From: Parashewanella tropica
Lineage (GTDB): Bacteria; Pseudomonadota; Gammaproteobacteria; Enterobacterales; Shewanellaceae
DNA: 64,000 nucleotides
NCBI RefSeq assembly: GCF_004358445.1
Contig: NZ_CP037951.1
Span: 2,800,001-2,864,000, forward strand
Direction of reading: 5' to 3'
The position numbers were made by a program, and so were the translations under genes. Shown here piece by piece: positions 28,486 to 39,083 of this stretch. The notes below the pieces were generated by a model. That model had not been told where the DNA came from. It saw only the letters and a list, made by a program, of their open reading frames with translations, and made no database searches. Within the stretch, counting starts at the first letter, position 1, and every line of letters begins with the position of its first letter.

Positions 28486-31131
28486 TTATTTTTTCGGCAC
28501 TTTAGCTTTAGCTTCTACCTGCCAACTTCCATCAATATACTTGGCGATAAAGCCACTGGCTTTTCCGTCATCACGCTCACCAACCACATACTGCTCTTTA
28601 GTCTTACGGCTGAACTTAACTACGGTTTTGTTACCTAAATCATCTTGCACGGGTGCATCAGCTAGGAAACTGTATTTAGGCCAAATTTGCTCTTTGATTT
28701 CCACTAACTCAGACACTAATGGCGCACGAGTTTCCCTTGAACGAGGGAAGTTACTTGCCGCCAAGAAAATCCCAGCTGCGCCATCACGCAACACGAAGTG
28801 AGCATCAGACTTAGTACAAGGCAGATGCGGCATTTGGATTGGATCTTCTTTTGGTGGCGCCACTTCACCATTTTTAAGTAGCTTACGCGTATTTTTACAG
28901 GCTTCAGAAGTACAACCAAAGTATTTACCAAAGCGACCGTTTTTCAGCTCCATGTCCTGACCACAGCGATCACACTCGATAATTGGACCATCATAACCTT
29001 TAAGTTTAAATTCGCCCTTTTCTACCGCGTAGCCTTCACAAGTTGGGTTTTGACCACAGACGTGCAATTTACGCCCTTCATCAATCAAGTAGCTATCCAT
29101 TGCAGTGCCACAAATCTTACAACGATGCATTGCACGTAACGCTTCAACCTCAGCGGTTTCATCATTACTGCTAATGGCCTCTTCGCCCGGTGTCAGGTTC
29201 ATCGTTGTCTTACAGCGTTCTTTAGGTGGTAGTGCATAACCAGAACAGCCCAAGAAAACACCTGTAGTACCTGTACGAATCCCCATTGGGCGTTCGCAGG
29301 TCGGACATTCGATGTCAGTAAGAACCATATGGTTGGGCTTCATTCCGCCCTCTTCTGGTTCTTTTTCTGCATCTTCAATTTTGCCAGTAAAGTCTTTATA
29401 GAAACCGTCTAAAACTGACTTCCACTCTAACTCACCGTGAGCCACATCATCGAGCGTTTGCTCCATGCCTGCGGTAAAGTCGTAACTCATTAAATCAGGG
29501 AAACTGCCTAGCAAACGTTCGCTAACAATCTCACCCATTTTTTCAGCGTAGAAACGGCGGTTTTCAACCTTCACATAACCGCGATCTTGAATGGTAGAAA
29601 TAATTGTCGCGTAGGTTGATGGTCGACCAATCCCACGCTTTTCAAGTTCTTTAACCAATGACGCTTCACTGAAACGCGCAGGCGGCTTAGTAAAGTGCTG
29701 ATTCGGCTCTATGCTCTTAAGAGAAAGTGCATCGCCAACTGCAAGCATTGGCAGATCATTTTCTTCTTCGTTTTTCTTCTTAAGCGCTGGCTGAACACGT
29801 GTCCAACCGTCAAATTTTAATGTGCGACCCGTGGCTTTTAACTCGTAATCACCCGCTTGAACTTTAATTTTGGTTGCATCGTATTGCGCGTTAGTCATCT
29901 GACACGCCACAAACTGACGCCAAATTAATTCATAAAGGCGCTGAGCATCACGCTCCATATCATTTAGGAATGCAGCTTCAACGGATACATTTGAAGGGCG
30001 AATCGCTTCGTGAGCCTCTTGTGCGCCTTGCTTGCTTCCATAACGAATTGGCTGAGCAGGTAAATATGCATCACCGTATTCTTTGGCAATCATTTCACGA
30101 ACACTATCCACCGCCTCTTTGCTCAAATTGGTAGAATCGGTACGCATATAAGTGATGTGGCCCGCTTCATATAGACGCTGAGCCATCATCATAGTTTTCT
30201 TAACCCCAAAACCTAAGCGAGTACTTGCTGCTTGCTGTAGGGTTGAAGTGATATAAGGTGCAGAAGGTTTGCTTTGAGTGCCTTTAACATCACGAGTACT
30301 GACAGAGATATTTGAAGCAGCTTGAACCGCATCGACGGCTACTTGAGCTTGAGCTTCGTTCTTAGGCTTAAAAGATTCGCCAAGATGTTTGGCCACCTCA
30401 AGCTTAAAGGTTTCACCACCAGCGGTATTTAGCTTTGCAAAAACGTCCCAATATTCTTCAGGAACGAAAGCTTTAATTTCGGTTTCTCTGTCAACCACAA
30501 GGCGAACAGCTACTGACTGAACACGACCAGCAGATAAGCCTCTTGCCACTTTTTTCCAAAGCAGTGGCGACACCATAAAGCCAACCACACGGTCGAGGAA
30601 ACGGCGAGCTTGCTGAGCATTCACCATATTGGTATCAAGCTCTGATGGCTTACTAAAGGCATCTTGAATGGCAGACTTAGTGATTTCGTTAAACACAACA
30701 CGCTGATAGCGGGATTCATCACCACCGATGATTTGCTGTAAGTGCCATGCGATGGCTTCCCCTTCTCTATCCAAATCCGTTGCGAGATAAACGCAATCGG
30801 CTTTTTCAGCTAAGGTTTGCAATTCGTGGACGACTTTTTCTTTACCTTGAAGGATTTGATAATTCGCTTTCCAGCCATTTTCAGGGTCAACCCCCATTCT
30901 GGCTACTAATGCTTTTTTATCTTTTTGCTTTTTATATTTGGCTTTTTCTTCTGGGGACATCTTTCGGACTTCTGCTGCGGTTTTAGTTGCAGTCGTCGAT
31001 TTAGCAGATGAAGAGGTCGGCAGATCACGAATATGACCCACACTGGATTTGACCACAAAGTCTTTACCAAGATACTTATTAATCGTCTTGGCTTTAGCCG
31101 GTGATTCGACAATAACTAGCGATTTTCCCAT
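28486..31131 (-). CDS. topA: DNA topoisomerase I (type IA)
   Basis: 881 residues. The Toprim domain starts [20 protein letters not shown], with the DxD acidic pair in [15 protein letters not shown]. The catalytic tyrosine is in [12 protein letters not shown]. Three C-terminal zinc-ribbon Cys clusters follow ([27 protein letters not shown]), then a basic tail. It relaxes negative supercoils. A Lys/Ser-rich insertion at about residues 40-75 separates the first two Toprim motifs, seen in Shewanella-type enzymes. It is transcribed alone. Confidence 0.97.
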   Translation of the reverse strand: MGKSLVIVESPAKAKTINKYLGKDFVVKSSVGHIRDLPTSSSAKSTTATKTAAEVRKMSPEEKAKYKKQKDKKALVARMGVDPENGWKANYQILQGKEKVVHELQTLAEKADCVYLATDLDREGEAIAWHLQQIIGGDESRYQRVVFNEITKSAIQDAFSKPSELDTNMVNAQQARRFLDRVVGFMVSPLLWKKVARGLSAGRVQSVAVRLVVDRETEIKAFVPEEYWDVFAKLNTAGGETFKLEVAKHLGESFKPKNEAQAQVAVDAVQAASNISVSTRDVKGTQSKPSAPYITSTLQQAASTRLGFGVKKTMMMAQRLYEAGHITYMRTDSTNLSKEAVDSVREMIAKEYGDAYLPAQPIRYGSKQGAQEAHEAIRPSNVSVEAAFLNDMERDAQRLYELIWRQFVACQMTNAQYDATKIKVQAGDYELKATGRTLKFDGWTRVQPALKKKNEEENDLPMLAVGDALSLKSIEPNQHFTKPPARFSEASLVKELEKRGIGRPSTYATIISTIQDRGYVKVENRRFYAEKMGEIVSERLLGSFPDLMSYDFTAGMEQTLDDVAHGELEWKSVLDGFYKDFTGKIEDAEKEPEEGGMKPNHMVLTDIECPTCERPMGIRTGTTGVFLGCSGYALPPKERCKTTMNLTPGEEAISSNDETAEVEALRAMHRCKICGTAMDSYLIDEGRKLHVCGQNPTCEGYAVEKGEFKLKGYDGPIIECDRCGQDMELKNGRFGKYFGCTSEACKNTRKLLKNGEVAPPKEDPIQMPHLPCTKSDAHFVLRDGAAGIFLAASNFPRSRETRAPLVSELVEIKEQIWPKYSFLADAPVQDDLGNKTVVKFSRKTKEQYVVGERDDGKASGFIAKYIDGSWQVEAKAKVPKK

Positions 31132-31544
31132 AATATGATTTACGCCAAAAATGCAGGTGAAGATAAAATTGGCTTCATATATAGAGGGTTATGCAATCAG
31201 TTTCAAGCAGATTCCACACATATATATGTTACCAACTCACTTTTTACTCGATTGTTGTTTATTTGTGAAAACAATCGTGCAGTGTTTGAACGGTCACTTT
31301 ATTCCGTTTCTTTTTTCATTAATATCCTAATTTTTCCTGAATGACAAATACTCAAAACAAATTGCGGCATATTTAAAACAGCAAACCTTTTACGATTTAA
31401 TGAACATTATCAAGTCAAATAATCATATTTATAAACTGTAATTTCTTAGGATTTAGTTGGTTCAACCGTCCAAAAACCAAAAGAGAAAAACGTGATATAG
31501 ATTGGTATAATGCCTCGCAAAACGATATCAAACATAGGTGTAAA
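31132..31544. other. Intergenic region topA / arginase-family gene
   Basis: 413 very AT-rich bases holding the two divergent promoters. The only clear element is an extended -10 before the arginase-family gene, listed separately. No RNA gene or coding frame was supported. Confidence 0.6.
31503..31511 (+). promoter_or_regulatory. Extended -10 promoter element
   Basis: TGGTATAAT (TGn plus a perfect TATAAT), 33 bases before the arginase-family ATG. A convincing -35 is lacking, which extended -10 promoters tolerate. Confidence 0.55.
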
Positions 31545-32654
31545 ATGAGCGATAGCTGGAAAAAACTACAACAAAAACTTGAGCACTGTTTATGTCCTGC
31601 TGGTAATGGCGTGTTTACTGTAAACACAGCCAAAGAGCGTAAAGAAGTGCTCCATAACGCTCTGTACGGCGAAAATTCGGATATTGAATCTCAGTGGAAG
31701 CAAATCCTTTCTACTCTGCCAGAATCGAATTCTAAAGCGGTTATGCTAGGCATTGCATCCGACTGCGGTGGCGGTATTCTTCGTGGTGCAAACTGGGGTC
31801 CATTATTCCTCAGAAATACGTTGTTAAAGAATCACTCTGAATTATCACACTTTGATATGGGTGATGTGCGCGTTATTCCACACCTTCTGCACGACAAATA
31901 CTTAAATGACCCGACTATTTCGAATTGTCGTAAAGCGTTATATCAAGACGAGCAGTCTGAATACCCTATCAGTCCATTGAGTATCACTGAAAACGTACTG
32001 CATGATTTTTATGCGGAGTTTCCTGAAAAAGGCATTTTCGGTATTGGTGGGGATCACTCGAACAGTTATCCGCTTACTAAAGCCTATTTACAGGCGAAAA
32101 AGAAACAAGGTAAGCGTGCGGCTATCATTCATTTTGATGCTCATACCGACTTGTTAGTTGAGCGTCTCGGTATCGATTTGTGTTTTGGTTCTTGGTGTAC
32201 TCATATTCTTGATGATCTTCACGATAACTCTCACCTAGTACAAATTGGTATTCGCTCAAGTGGCAAGCCTAAATCTCATTGGGAAGGCACCTTCGGTGTC
32301 AAACAACATTGGGCACATGAAGTTCGCGAGCAAGGTGCAGAAGCCGTTCTTGAAACCATTCTTGCTCACTTAAAAGAACAAAATATTGATGAGCTTTATG
32401 TAAGTTTTGATATTGATGCGATTGATGATGAGTTTGCATCGGCTACAGGCACGCCTGAGCCAGACGGATTGTTCCCAGAAGAAGCGTTATTGATCATTAA
32501 AGAGCTTGCCACAGTTTACCCTGTCACTGGTGCAGATATGATGGAAATCGCCCCATTTACTGACAGTTCTGGTCGTGGCGTTTCTGCATCGGAAAAGACG
32601 TTAGAAGTCGGTGGTGAAATTTCGGCTTTGTTGATTGAAGAGATGAGTAAGTAG
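31545..32654 (+). CDS. Arginase/agmatinase/formiminoglutamase family hydrolase
   Basis: 369 residues. The ureohydrolase dimanganese motifs are all present: GIGGDHSNSYP, IHFDAHTDL and SFDIDAIDDEFASATGTPEPDG. This fold hydrolyses guanidino or formimino groups from arginine, agmatine, formiminoglutamate or related compounds. The N-terminal 100 residues are longer than in arginases, closer to formiminoglutamase-like members, so the substrate is not assigned. Single gene with its own promoter and a strong terminator. Confidence 0.88.
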   Translation: MSDSWKKLQQKLEHCLCPAGNGVFTVNTAKERKEVLHNALYGENSDIESQWKQILSTLPESNSKAVMLGIASDCGGGILRGANWGPLFLRNTLLKNHSELSHFDMGDVRVIPHLLHDKYLNDPTISNCRKALYQDEQSEYPISPLSITENVLHDFYAEFPEKGIFGIGGDHSNSYPLTKAYLQAKKKQGKRAAIIHFDAHTDLLVERLGIDLCFGSWCTHILDDLHDNSHLVQIGIRSSGKPKSHWEGTFGVKQHWAHEVREQGAEAVLETILAHLKEQNIDELYVSFDIDAIDDEFASATGTPEPDGLFPEEALLIIKELATVYPVTGADMMEIAPFTDSSGRGVSASEKTLEVGGEISALLIEEMSK

Positions 32655-32671
32655 TTTACCTTTTAATTGAC

Positions 32672-32701
32672 AAAAAAGGCGCTAATTCAGCGCCTTTTTT
32701 T
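32672..32701. terminator. Bidirectional terminator
   Basis: AAAAAAGGCGCT-aattc-AGCGCCTTTTTT, a perfect 12-bp stem between the arginase-family gene and the convergent Ig-like lipoprotein gene. Confidence 0.92.
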
Positions 32702-32717
32702 CTAACAGCATAAAAGT

Positions 32718-35700
32718 CTATCCGTTATCTCTAACCTGGAGAGTTGCAATTGTTGGAGACCCTTTTGGTGTTTTAACCGTAATCGATAATTGACCTACCG
32801 TTTTTTGGTTACCAGAAGACTCAAGACCAACAGTAAACGAATACAACAATGGTCGATTAGAAATATTGTTGCCAACTACAAATTCCCTAGCTCCACTAAT
32901 CTCTCCGTTATCAGTTTGTGCAGTGACAGTTGTGCCCATTGGCAATGTATTGTTGTTTTGATCCGATACAAATACATAGACAGTATGAGGTCGTGGATTT
33001 GCTACTAAGTCAATGTTAGTGGCTGGCGTTATATTATCGCCATCAATGTTCACCAAGCGAACCATTGACTGACTACCAGACATCACAATCACCATATTTC
33101 GATATACATTTAATTGTGATTGAAGGTTGTCTACGCCTGTTTGTGAACAAGCATCTTGAGAACCTGCAGCACATAAAAGCCCTGTATATTTGCCATCACC
33201 AGCATCACGGGTTTCATTAGTATTGTAATCGATAAACTCTTCTTTTACTGCACCTGCAGGTAATGGAGAACCTCTGTAGAGTCCATCTTCATTGTGGTCA
33301 GTAAAGGCTTCACCTATATCTGAAAATGGTTCACCGCTGTTGTATAAGCCATTACCATTAAGATCTACGAAGCTTTCTTCTCCAATTGCCCAAGCCGTAA
33401 TAGTGGCACGCCCAGGTCTTGGTTCCGCAATCACAGAGTTAGTTCCGTTAACATAGCCAGTCATTGTAGTGCCGTGACATGGTGGAATAGTGCTGCCATT
33501 AAAACTACTTGGACAAACTACTGCCGTGGTTTCAAAAGGTCTTGGATTTGTACTTTCCCACTTTAATTCACAAGTACCATTGGGCGAATCATCTTCATTG
33601 GACCCTGTTGCACAAGAAGAGGCAATAGTTCCCCCTTCAGATCTGAAATTAATCTTAGTACCTGAAGGTACTGGATTATTGAAGTGATCTGCAGAGCGAA
33701 CTGTAACAGTGACCTCTTCACCGTCGATACTCCAAGCTTCTGGATTTAATACATCTCCAGCCAATGAAAAACTATCATTGTCAGCAAGCCCCGTTGAAAC
33801 GCTTAACTCATCAGAAATGTTTGAAATGACCGTATCGAGTCCTTGCCCGTTACTACCACTCCATTGCGCGTATACTTTTACAGGCGTTGGAACTGAACCA
33901 GACTTAACGGTCACTGACACTTCACCGTCACCATTTGTAAATGCTGTCGCGTATTTATTTGGTAACGTAGGATCTGCTGGTGCATCAGGTAAATTAGAAC
34001 ACTCATCATAATGAGCCGCTAATGGTTGTGGACTTAAAGTCATCCCACCTAAAGCGGTACTCAATTCAAAACAAACCAATTCTTGAGTCGCTGGTTGCCC
34101 TGCTTCATCAACTAATTTAAAGGTAACTACAGATGTTTCACTACGGCTACCAGCACCCTGAATACCACCACTGCTTTTTATGGCTAGTTGTTTAGGGGTA
34201 GCTGAAACATATTGGATAGAGCCAACTTTTCTTGACTCAGTTGTTAATGATAATGGTTCAGATGAAATACTCGCACCTTGGATTGATGCGGTAATGATAT
34301 CCTCACCATCACAACCAGTGCTGGTATAAGTGGTAAACGCACGACCAGCATTCGTTACTACAGGAGAATCAATGGTCGCTTTTTCTGCTGTTTTACAAGA
34401 CGAGTTGAGTTCTACTGAATATGGTTGATCTGTTGCCACAGTTCCATCGATATTCTCTACGAGTACCGCAAGTACTGTAGATGAACCTGCTGGTAAGCTT
34501 CCTGAGCCTTGATGACGAGTCAACCTGAGTCTGATATCAGAACGCCCAACCTCGAAAGCTTTGCTAGAGGAAATATCTTTAACCGTAACTGTTAACTCAC
34601 CGGCTCCAACTTTTTCACCAGAAAGTAAATCTAAAATTGCCTTACCATCATCGTTAGTAAGTGCAGTCCCTGTTTCTGGGCTTATGGTTCCTAATGTCGA
34701 TGTACCAGAAACAAGCACTTGTTTAATAGGCTGATTACTTCCTGAATGTCGAACTGTAACTCCAACAATTGCAGGTTCTTTGTTCGTCACGTTATTGGTT
34801 TCAGTACAAACTTCAAAGTTCTTAATACTTCTATCCCAAGCAGAAACACCGTTACAGTTATACAGTTTAAAGCTAACCACTGGTCTTGCAGCGATTGGAT
34901 CTATGTCATCACCTGCAGTAGTAAAACCAACCAGAACACTGCTATCACCATAAGTTGCAGTAATTTCACCAGCACCTTCAATGCTACCTGCAGTTATTGT
35001 TATAGATGCACGACCATTTGCATCGGTTAAGGCGGTTGCTCTGTTTGGAATAAAGTCACCTAACGTAGAAGAAAAACTGACCACTTTACCTACTAATGGC
35101 TGAGAGTTTTCATCCGTAAGATTAACGATGACTTTACCGGGCTGTGCTTCAGAAATGTGGCTTGTTTGCTGGTCTGTATTATTGTTCACAAGCCCTATAG
35201 ATAGCTTGTTGGTATTTCCATCATTTTTCGGTGCATCACCCGCAACTTGGTAATTAAATTGCTCTGCTTTTTCCTTTGTGTCTAACAGGTATTTGGCTGT
35301 AATTGTCCCCGCACCAGCCTGAGTTCCAGTTAAAAGAGTGATAATAGCTTTGCCATCACCATTTGTTAATGCAGTCCCTGTAGACGGGTTAATATTCCCT
35401 TCTCCATCTAACTCAAACTTAATAATTTCGTTTGAAATTGGCTCATTATTTTTTTGAAGGGTAGCAACGACTCTCCCAGGTTTATCGAGAGAGATATTAC
35501 GTAATTCATCACCTTGATTATCTTGAACTTGAAGCTCTAAAGAGAAAAGCGAAATCAGGTGTACCATCGAAAAGTTTTTGGTTACCGTTTTTGTTTCTGT
35601 TCCATCAACAATAGAAGCGGTTACTTGGCCATCCCCTTCCAGAGTTTTCGCCGCAAGTTGAACTATCGCTACACCCTGTTCATTGGTTCTTTTCTTTCCT

Positions 35701-35993
35701 GTTTCATTATTAAGGAAAGTTCCAATCTCAGATGGCTCTAGGGAGAATGAAACAAGCTCATCCTTAACAAGATTGCCGGATGAGTCTTTAACCGTGACAG
35801 TCAATGTTGCAGGAGTGTCTTTGGTTATATCCTGATTTGAAATATCCAGCGTAATTGTTTTGACAGGTGGTGGAGTGCCACCACCACTGCCTCCCCCATT
35901 TCCTGGCTCATCTTTTATATCTCCCCCGCCACCACAGGCGAAAAGAAGAAATGAACTTAATAATGTAATTATTAATTTGTAACCTGACTTCAT
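32718..35993 (-). CDS. Giant Ig-like (Big_1) repeat surface lipoprotein
   Basis: 1091 residues. MKSGYKLIITLLSSFLLFAC ends in a lipobox Cys, followed by a Gly-rich linker. At least four bacterial Ig-like (invasin Big_1) repeats follow, each ending in a phrase such as GTALTNGDGKAIITLLTGTQAGAGTITA. Near the C-terminus an acidic calcium-binding-like segment (VDLNGNGLYNSGEPF, DHNEDGLYRGSP) is followed by a last beta domain. Cysteines occur mainly in the centre. No beta-barrel, sortase signal or type I secretion tail was seen, so a lipid-anchored adhesin or envelope protein is the best reading. GGGAG lies 6 bases before the ATG. Confidence 0.85.
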   Translation of the reverse strand: MKSGYKLIITLLSSFLLFACGGGGDIKDEPGNGGGSGGGTPPPVKTITLDISNQDITKDTPATLTVTVKDSSGNLVKDELVSFSLEPSEIGTFLNNETGKKRTNEQGVAIVQLAAKTLEGDGQVTASIVDGTETKTVTKNFSMVHLISLFSLELQVQDNQGDELRNISLDKPGRVVATLQKNNEPISNEIIKFELDGEGNINPSTGTALTNGDGKAIITLLTGTQAGAGTITAKYLLDTKEKAEQFNYQVAGDAPKNDGNTNKLSIGLVNNNTDQQTSHISEAQPGKVIVNLTDENSQPLVGKVVSFSSTLGDFIPNRATALTDANGRASITITAGSIEGAGEITATYGDSSVLVGFTTAGDDIDPIAARPVVSFKLYNCNGVSAWDRSIKNFEVCTETNNVTNKEPAIVGVTVRHSGSNQPIKQVLVSGTSTLGTISPETGTALTNDDGKAILDLLSGEKVGAGELTVTVKDISSSKAFEVGRSDIRLRLTRHQGSGSLPAGSSTVLAVLVENIDGTVATDQPYSVELNSSCKTAEKATIDSPVVTNAGRAFTTYTSTGCDGEDIITASIQGASISSEPLSLTTESRKVGSIQYVSATPKQLAIKSSGGIQGAGSRSETSVVTFKLVDEAGQPATQELVCFELSTALGGMTLSPQPLAAHYDECSNLPDAPADPTLPNKYATAFTNGDGEVSVTVKSGSVPTPVKVYAQWSGSNGQGLDTVISNISDELSVSTGLADNDSFSLAGDVLNPEAWSIDGEEVTVTVRSADHFNNPVPSGTKINFRSEGGTIASSCATGSNEDDSPNGTCELKWESTNPRPFETTAVVCPSSFNGSTIPPCHGTTMTGYVNGTNSVIAEPRPGRATITAWAIGEESFVDLNGNGLYNSGEPFSDIGEAFTDHNEDGLYRGSPLPAGAVKEEFIDYNTNETRDAGDGKYTGLLCAAGSQDACSQTGVDNLQSQLNVYRNMVIVMSGSQSMVRLVNIDGDNITPATNIDLVANPRPHTVYVFVSDQNNNTLPMGTTVTAQTDNGEISGAREFVVGNNISNRPLLYSFTVGLESSGNQKTVGQLSITVKTPKGSPTIATLQVRDNG

Positions 35994-36211
35994 GTCAGAC
36001 TCCCTGTCAATGTATTATTGTAAAGTCTATTGATTTTTTGTGATCAGATTGAAAACCAAAATCAACCTTTAGAGTACATTTTTCAACAAAAAATACCACC
36101 TTTTGTGTTGAGTATTTTTTAGACGTAGATTTCAATTTTATAAGTTTCTTGATAGCATCTCTCGCAATAACTTCGATGCCTTAACAAATTTTTAAAATAA
36201 GGGGCTGAATT

Positions 36212-37513
36212 TTGAGTCAATCAAAAAAACTTGGACTTACGTCTAAAATCTTAATCGGTATGGTGCTTGGTTTTCTAATCGGCTTTGCGTTGCGAACGGC
36301 CTTCCCTGAAAGCCAATGGGTAACCGATTATTTATCAAACGGATTATTTCACGTCATAGGCGCCATTTTTGTCAGTGCGCTGAAAATGCTTGTTGTTCCT
36401 CTTGTTTTAGTTTCACTGGTTTGTGGTACTTGCTCGTTAAGCGATCCTAGTAGCTTGGGGCGCTTAGGCGGAAAAACCATTGCGTTTTATCTGACAACAA
36501 CCGCGATTGCGATCTCATTAGCCATCTTTGCTGCGGTAATGATTCACCCTGGCAATGCATCTTTAGCCAGCGAACATATGGAGTTTGCGGCTAAAACGGC
36601 ACCAAGCTTGAGCCAAGTACTAATTGATATGGTTCCAACCAACCCAATTAAGGCGATGACCGAAGGCAAGATGCTGCAGATCATTATCTTTGCCGTAGTA
36701 GTTGGTTTTGCAATCTCTCACTTAGGCGAGCGTGGAAAACGTGTTGCAGCGTTATTTGAAGATCTCAATGAAGTGATCATGAAAGTGGTAACCTTAGTGA
36801 TGCAGTTAGCGCCGTATGGTGTTTTCGCATTGATAGCGAAATTAGCGCTCACAGTTGATGCAAGTGCTTTCAAATCAGTGCTGATGTATTTCCTCGTCGT
36901 TTTAGGTGCGTTAATCGTACATGGATTAATTGTGTACCCTACTCTGCTAAAGCTGCTTTCAGGGCTAAACCCAATTATCTTCCTGAGAAAACTTCGCGAC
37001 GTTCAATTATTTGCGTTCAGTACAGCAAGTTCTAATGCAACCTTACCTGTAACGGTCGAAACAGCTGAACACCGCATGGGTGTGAGCAACAAAATTGCTT
37101 CTTTTACATTGCCGCTTGGAGCCACCATCAATATGGATGGAACGGCAATCATGCAAGGCGTTGCGACGGTATTTATCGCTCAAGTGTTTGGTATTGATTT
37201 AACGCTTACTGACTACCTAACGGTTATTTTAACTGCGACTCTTGCCTCAATTGGTACAGCAGGTGTTCCGGGAGTAGGTTTGATCATGTTAGCAATGGTA
37301 CTTAACCAAGTAGGTCTTCCTGTTGAAGGTATTGCGTTAATTATTGGTGTAGACCGTTTACTCGATATGGTTCGAACTGCGGTTAATGTAACGGGTGATA
37401 GTGTTGTTACCTTGATTGTTGCGAAATCCGAAGGCGAGTTTGACTCAGAAACCTTCCATAACCCTGAAGCAGGCAAGCTGAAAGGCAACCTGACTGACCA
37501 AGTTAATTCGTAA
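36212..37513 (+). CDS. Dicarboxylate/amino acid:cation symporter (DAACS)
   Basis: 433 residues. The family's re-entrant loop and binding motif are clear: FSTASSNATLPVTVE, ATINMDGTAIMQG and ASIGTAGVPGVG. It should move glutamate, aspartate or C4-dicarboxylates with Na+ or H+; the exact substrate is unknown. The start codon is TTG at 36212, supported by AAGGGG 7 bases upstream and homology (SKKLGLTSKILIGMVLGFLIG). A DASS-family carboxylate transporter follows 159 bases downstream. Confidence 0.93.
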   Translation: MSQSKKLGLTSKILIGMVLGFLIGFALRTAFPESQWVTDYLSNGLFHVIGAIFVSALKMLVVPLVLVSLVCGTCSLSDPSSLGRLGGKTIAFYLTTTAIAISLAIFAAVMIHPGNASLASEHMEFAAKTAPSLSQVLIDMVPTNPIKAMTEGKMLQIIIFAVVVGFAISHLGERGKRVAALFEDLNEVIMKVVTLVMQLAPYGVFALIAKLALTVDASAFKSVLMYFLVVLGALIVHGLIVYPTLLKLLSGLNPIIFLRKLRDVQLFAFSTASSNATLPVTVETAEHRMGVSNKIASFTLPLGATINMDGTAIMQGVATVFIAQVFGIDLTLTDYLTVILTATLASIGTAGVPGVGLIMLAMVLNQVGLPVEGIALIIGVDRLLDMVRTAVNVTGDSVVTLIVAKSEGEFDSETFHNPEAGKLKGNLTDQVNS

Positions 37514-37672
37514 CACATGTTGTCTGAGTGGAAAATGTTTTTCCACTCAGACAAACTTCCCTTTTCGTCATCTTGCTTCCCTAACAGCTTTTCTTAATCA
37601 GACTGGTTTGCTAACTGATTACTTATGTACCAATCTTAATTTTATCAATTCCCCAACCACCACAAACTTCAA

Positions 37673-39043
37673 ATGACATTAAAGTCTTGGGCAATTATTA
37701 GTGCACCAATATTTTCTATCTCATGTTATTTTTTGTTAACCACTCTCGGGTTACAGCACCAAGCGACTATTGTCGCCTCGATAACGTTTCTTACCTTAAT
37801 ACTATGGATGACTAACGCGCTTCCTATCCCAATAACAGCACTTATTCCACTTGTTTTATTTCCCACTTTTGACGTTATGGACCACCAACAAGCTGCAAGT
37901 TTCCTAGGAAATGACATTGTATTGTTATTAATGGCTGCATTTATGCTTTCAAAGTCACTAGAGAAGAGTGGTGTTCATGAAAAAATGGCTTTTTTCATTC
38001 TTAAACTAATAAATCCCAATAATTTCAGAGGGCTGGTTCTTGGGTTTATGTCAGCAACGGCATTTTTAAGTTTATGGGTTTCAAATACCGCGGCGACCTT
38101 GGTTATGCTTCCTGTTACTTTAGCTATTTTAAATACCTTAAATAACAAAAAATGCGACTCTGTATTACTCATCGCTATTGCTTATGCTGCAAGCATTGGT
38201 GGCATTGGAACCATCTTAGGTTCGCCAACAAATATCATCTTCGATGGAATGTTCAGGCAGCAAACGGGCAATGAATTTGATTTCTTCGATTGGCTAAAAA
38301 TGGGGTTGCCAATTGTTCTTATCGCACTTCCCATAGGAGCATATTGGTTAACTAAAACAATAAATGATGAAATCCGATTGAACATGATTAAACCAATGAA
38401 TTGGAGCAAAGCAGAAAAACGTACTCTATTGATATTCAGTATTACCATTATTGCTTGGATAACAACTCATACACCTTTTGGTGGCTGGAGCCATTGGCTT
38501 AAGTTACCAAACATAGGAGAAAGCTCAGTTTTGTTAGTCGCTGTCATCGCAATGTTTGTAATTTCTGATGGTAAAAATGGCAAACTCATGAACTGGAAAA
38601 CAGCAAAAGATATCCCTTGGGATGTCTTATTACTCATCGCTAGCGGCCTTTGCATTGCTTATGCCTTTCATACTTCAGGGCTTAGTCACTCTTTAGCGTT
38701 ATGGTTACACTCTCTAACACATCTAAACCCATTGGTTATGATTTTAATTATCTGTCTGGCCGTTACTCTTTTCACTGAAGTTGCCAGTAATACAGCTACA
38801 GCAACTCTTCTCATGCCAGTAATGGCCTCTGCTGCAATCGCAACTGAAAGTAATCCAGAGCTATTGATGGCGCCAGCTGCTATGGCAGCGAGTACGGCTT
38901 TTATGTTACCTGTTGGCACGCCACCCAATGCCATTGTCTTTGGTTCTGGAAGGGTAAAAATGAAAGATATGATAAAAAATGGGGTTATGTTTAGCCTGCT
39001 GTTATCTGTCCTTATCACGCTATTTTGCTTTATATTGATATAA
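37673..39043 (+). CDS. DASS/SLC13-family sodium-coupled anion symporter
   Basis: 456 residues with about 11 membrane helices. The two sodium-site motifs, SLWVSNTAATLVMLPV and ASNTATATLLMPVMAS, and the late MLPVGTPPNAIVFGSG define the family, which imports dicarboxylates, citrate or sulfate. No good ribosome site precedes the ATG. Together with the upstream DAACS gene it suggests carboxylate uptake, but the 159-base gap may hold a separate promoter. Confidence 0.9.
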   Translation: MTLKSWAIISAPIFSISCYFLLTTLGLQHQATIVASITFLTLILWMTNALPIPITALIPLVLFPTFDVMDHQQAASFLGNDIVLLLMAAFMLSKSLEKSGVHEKMAFFILKLINPNNFRGLVLGFMSATAFLSLWVSNTAATLVMLPVTLAILNTLNNKKCDSVLLIAIAYAASIGGIGTILGSPTNIIFDGMFRQQTGNEFDFFDWLKMGLPIVLIALPIGAYWLTKTINDEIRLNMIKPMNWSKAEKRTLLIFSITIIAWITTHTPFGGWSHWLKLPNIGESSVLLVAVIAMFVISDGKNGKLMNWKTAKDIPWDVLLLIASGLCIAYAFHTSGLSHSLALWLHSLTHLNPLVMILIICLAVTLFTEVASNTATATLLMPVMASAAIATESNPELLMAPAAMAASTAFMLPVGTPPNAIVFGSGRVKMKDMIKNGVMFSLLLSVLITLFCFILI

Positions 39044-39045
39044 AA

Positions 39046-39066
39046 ATGCGCCCATAATGGGCGCAT
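39046..39066. terminator. Convergent hairpin after the DASS gene
   Basis: ATGCGCCCA-taa-TGGGCGCAT, a perfect 9-bp GC-rich stem between the DASS gene and convergent gsk. It has A-rich and short T tracts on either side. Confidence 0.6.
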
Positions 39067-39083
39067 AAACGTTTTGTGGCTGC

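Noticed and set aside
31132-31344. Small coding frame next to topA (31135-31344)
   Set aside because: AT-rich, no ribosome site, no motif; it looks like random open sequence in the promoter region.
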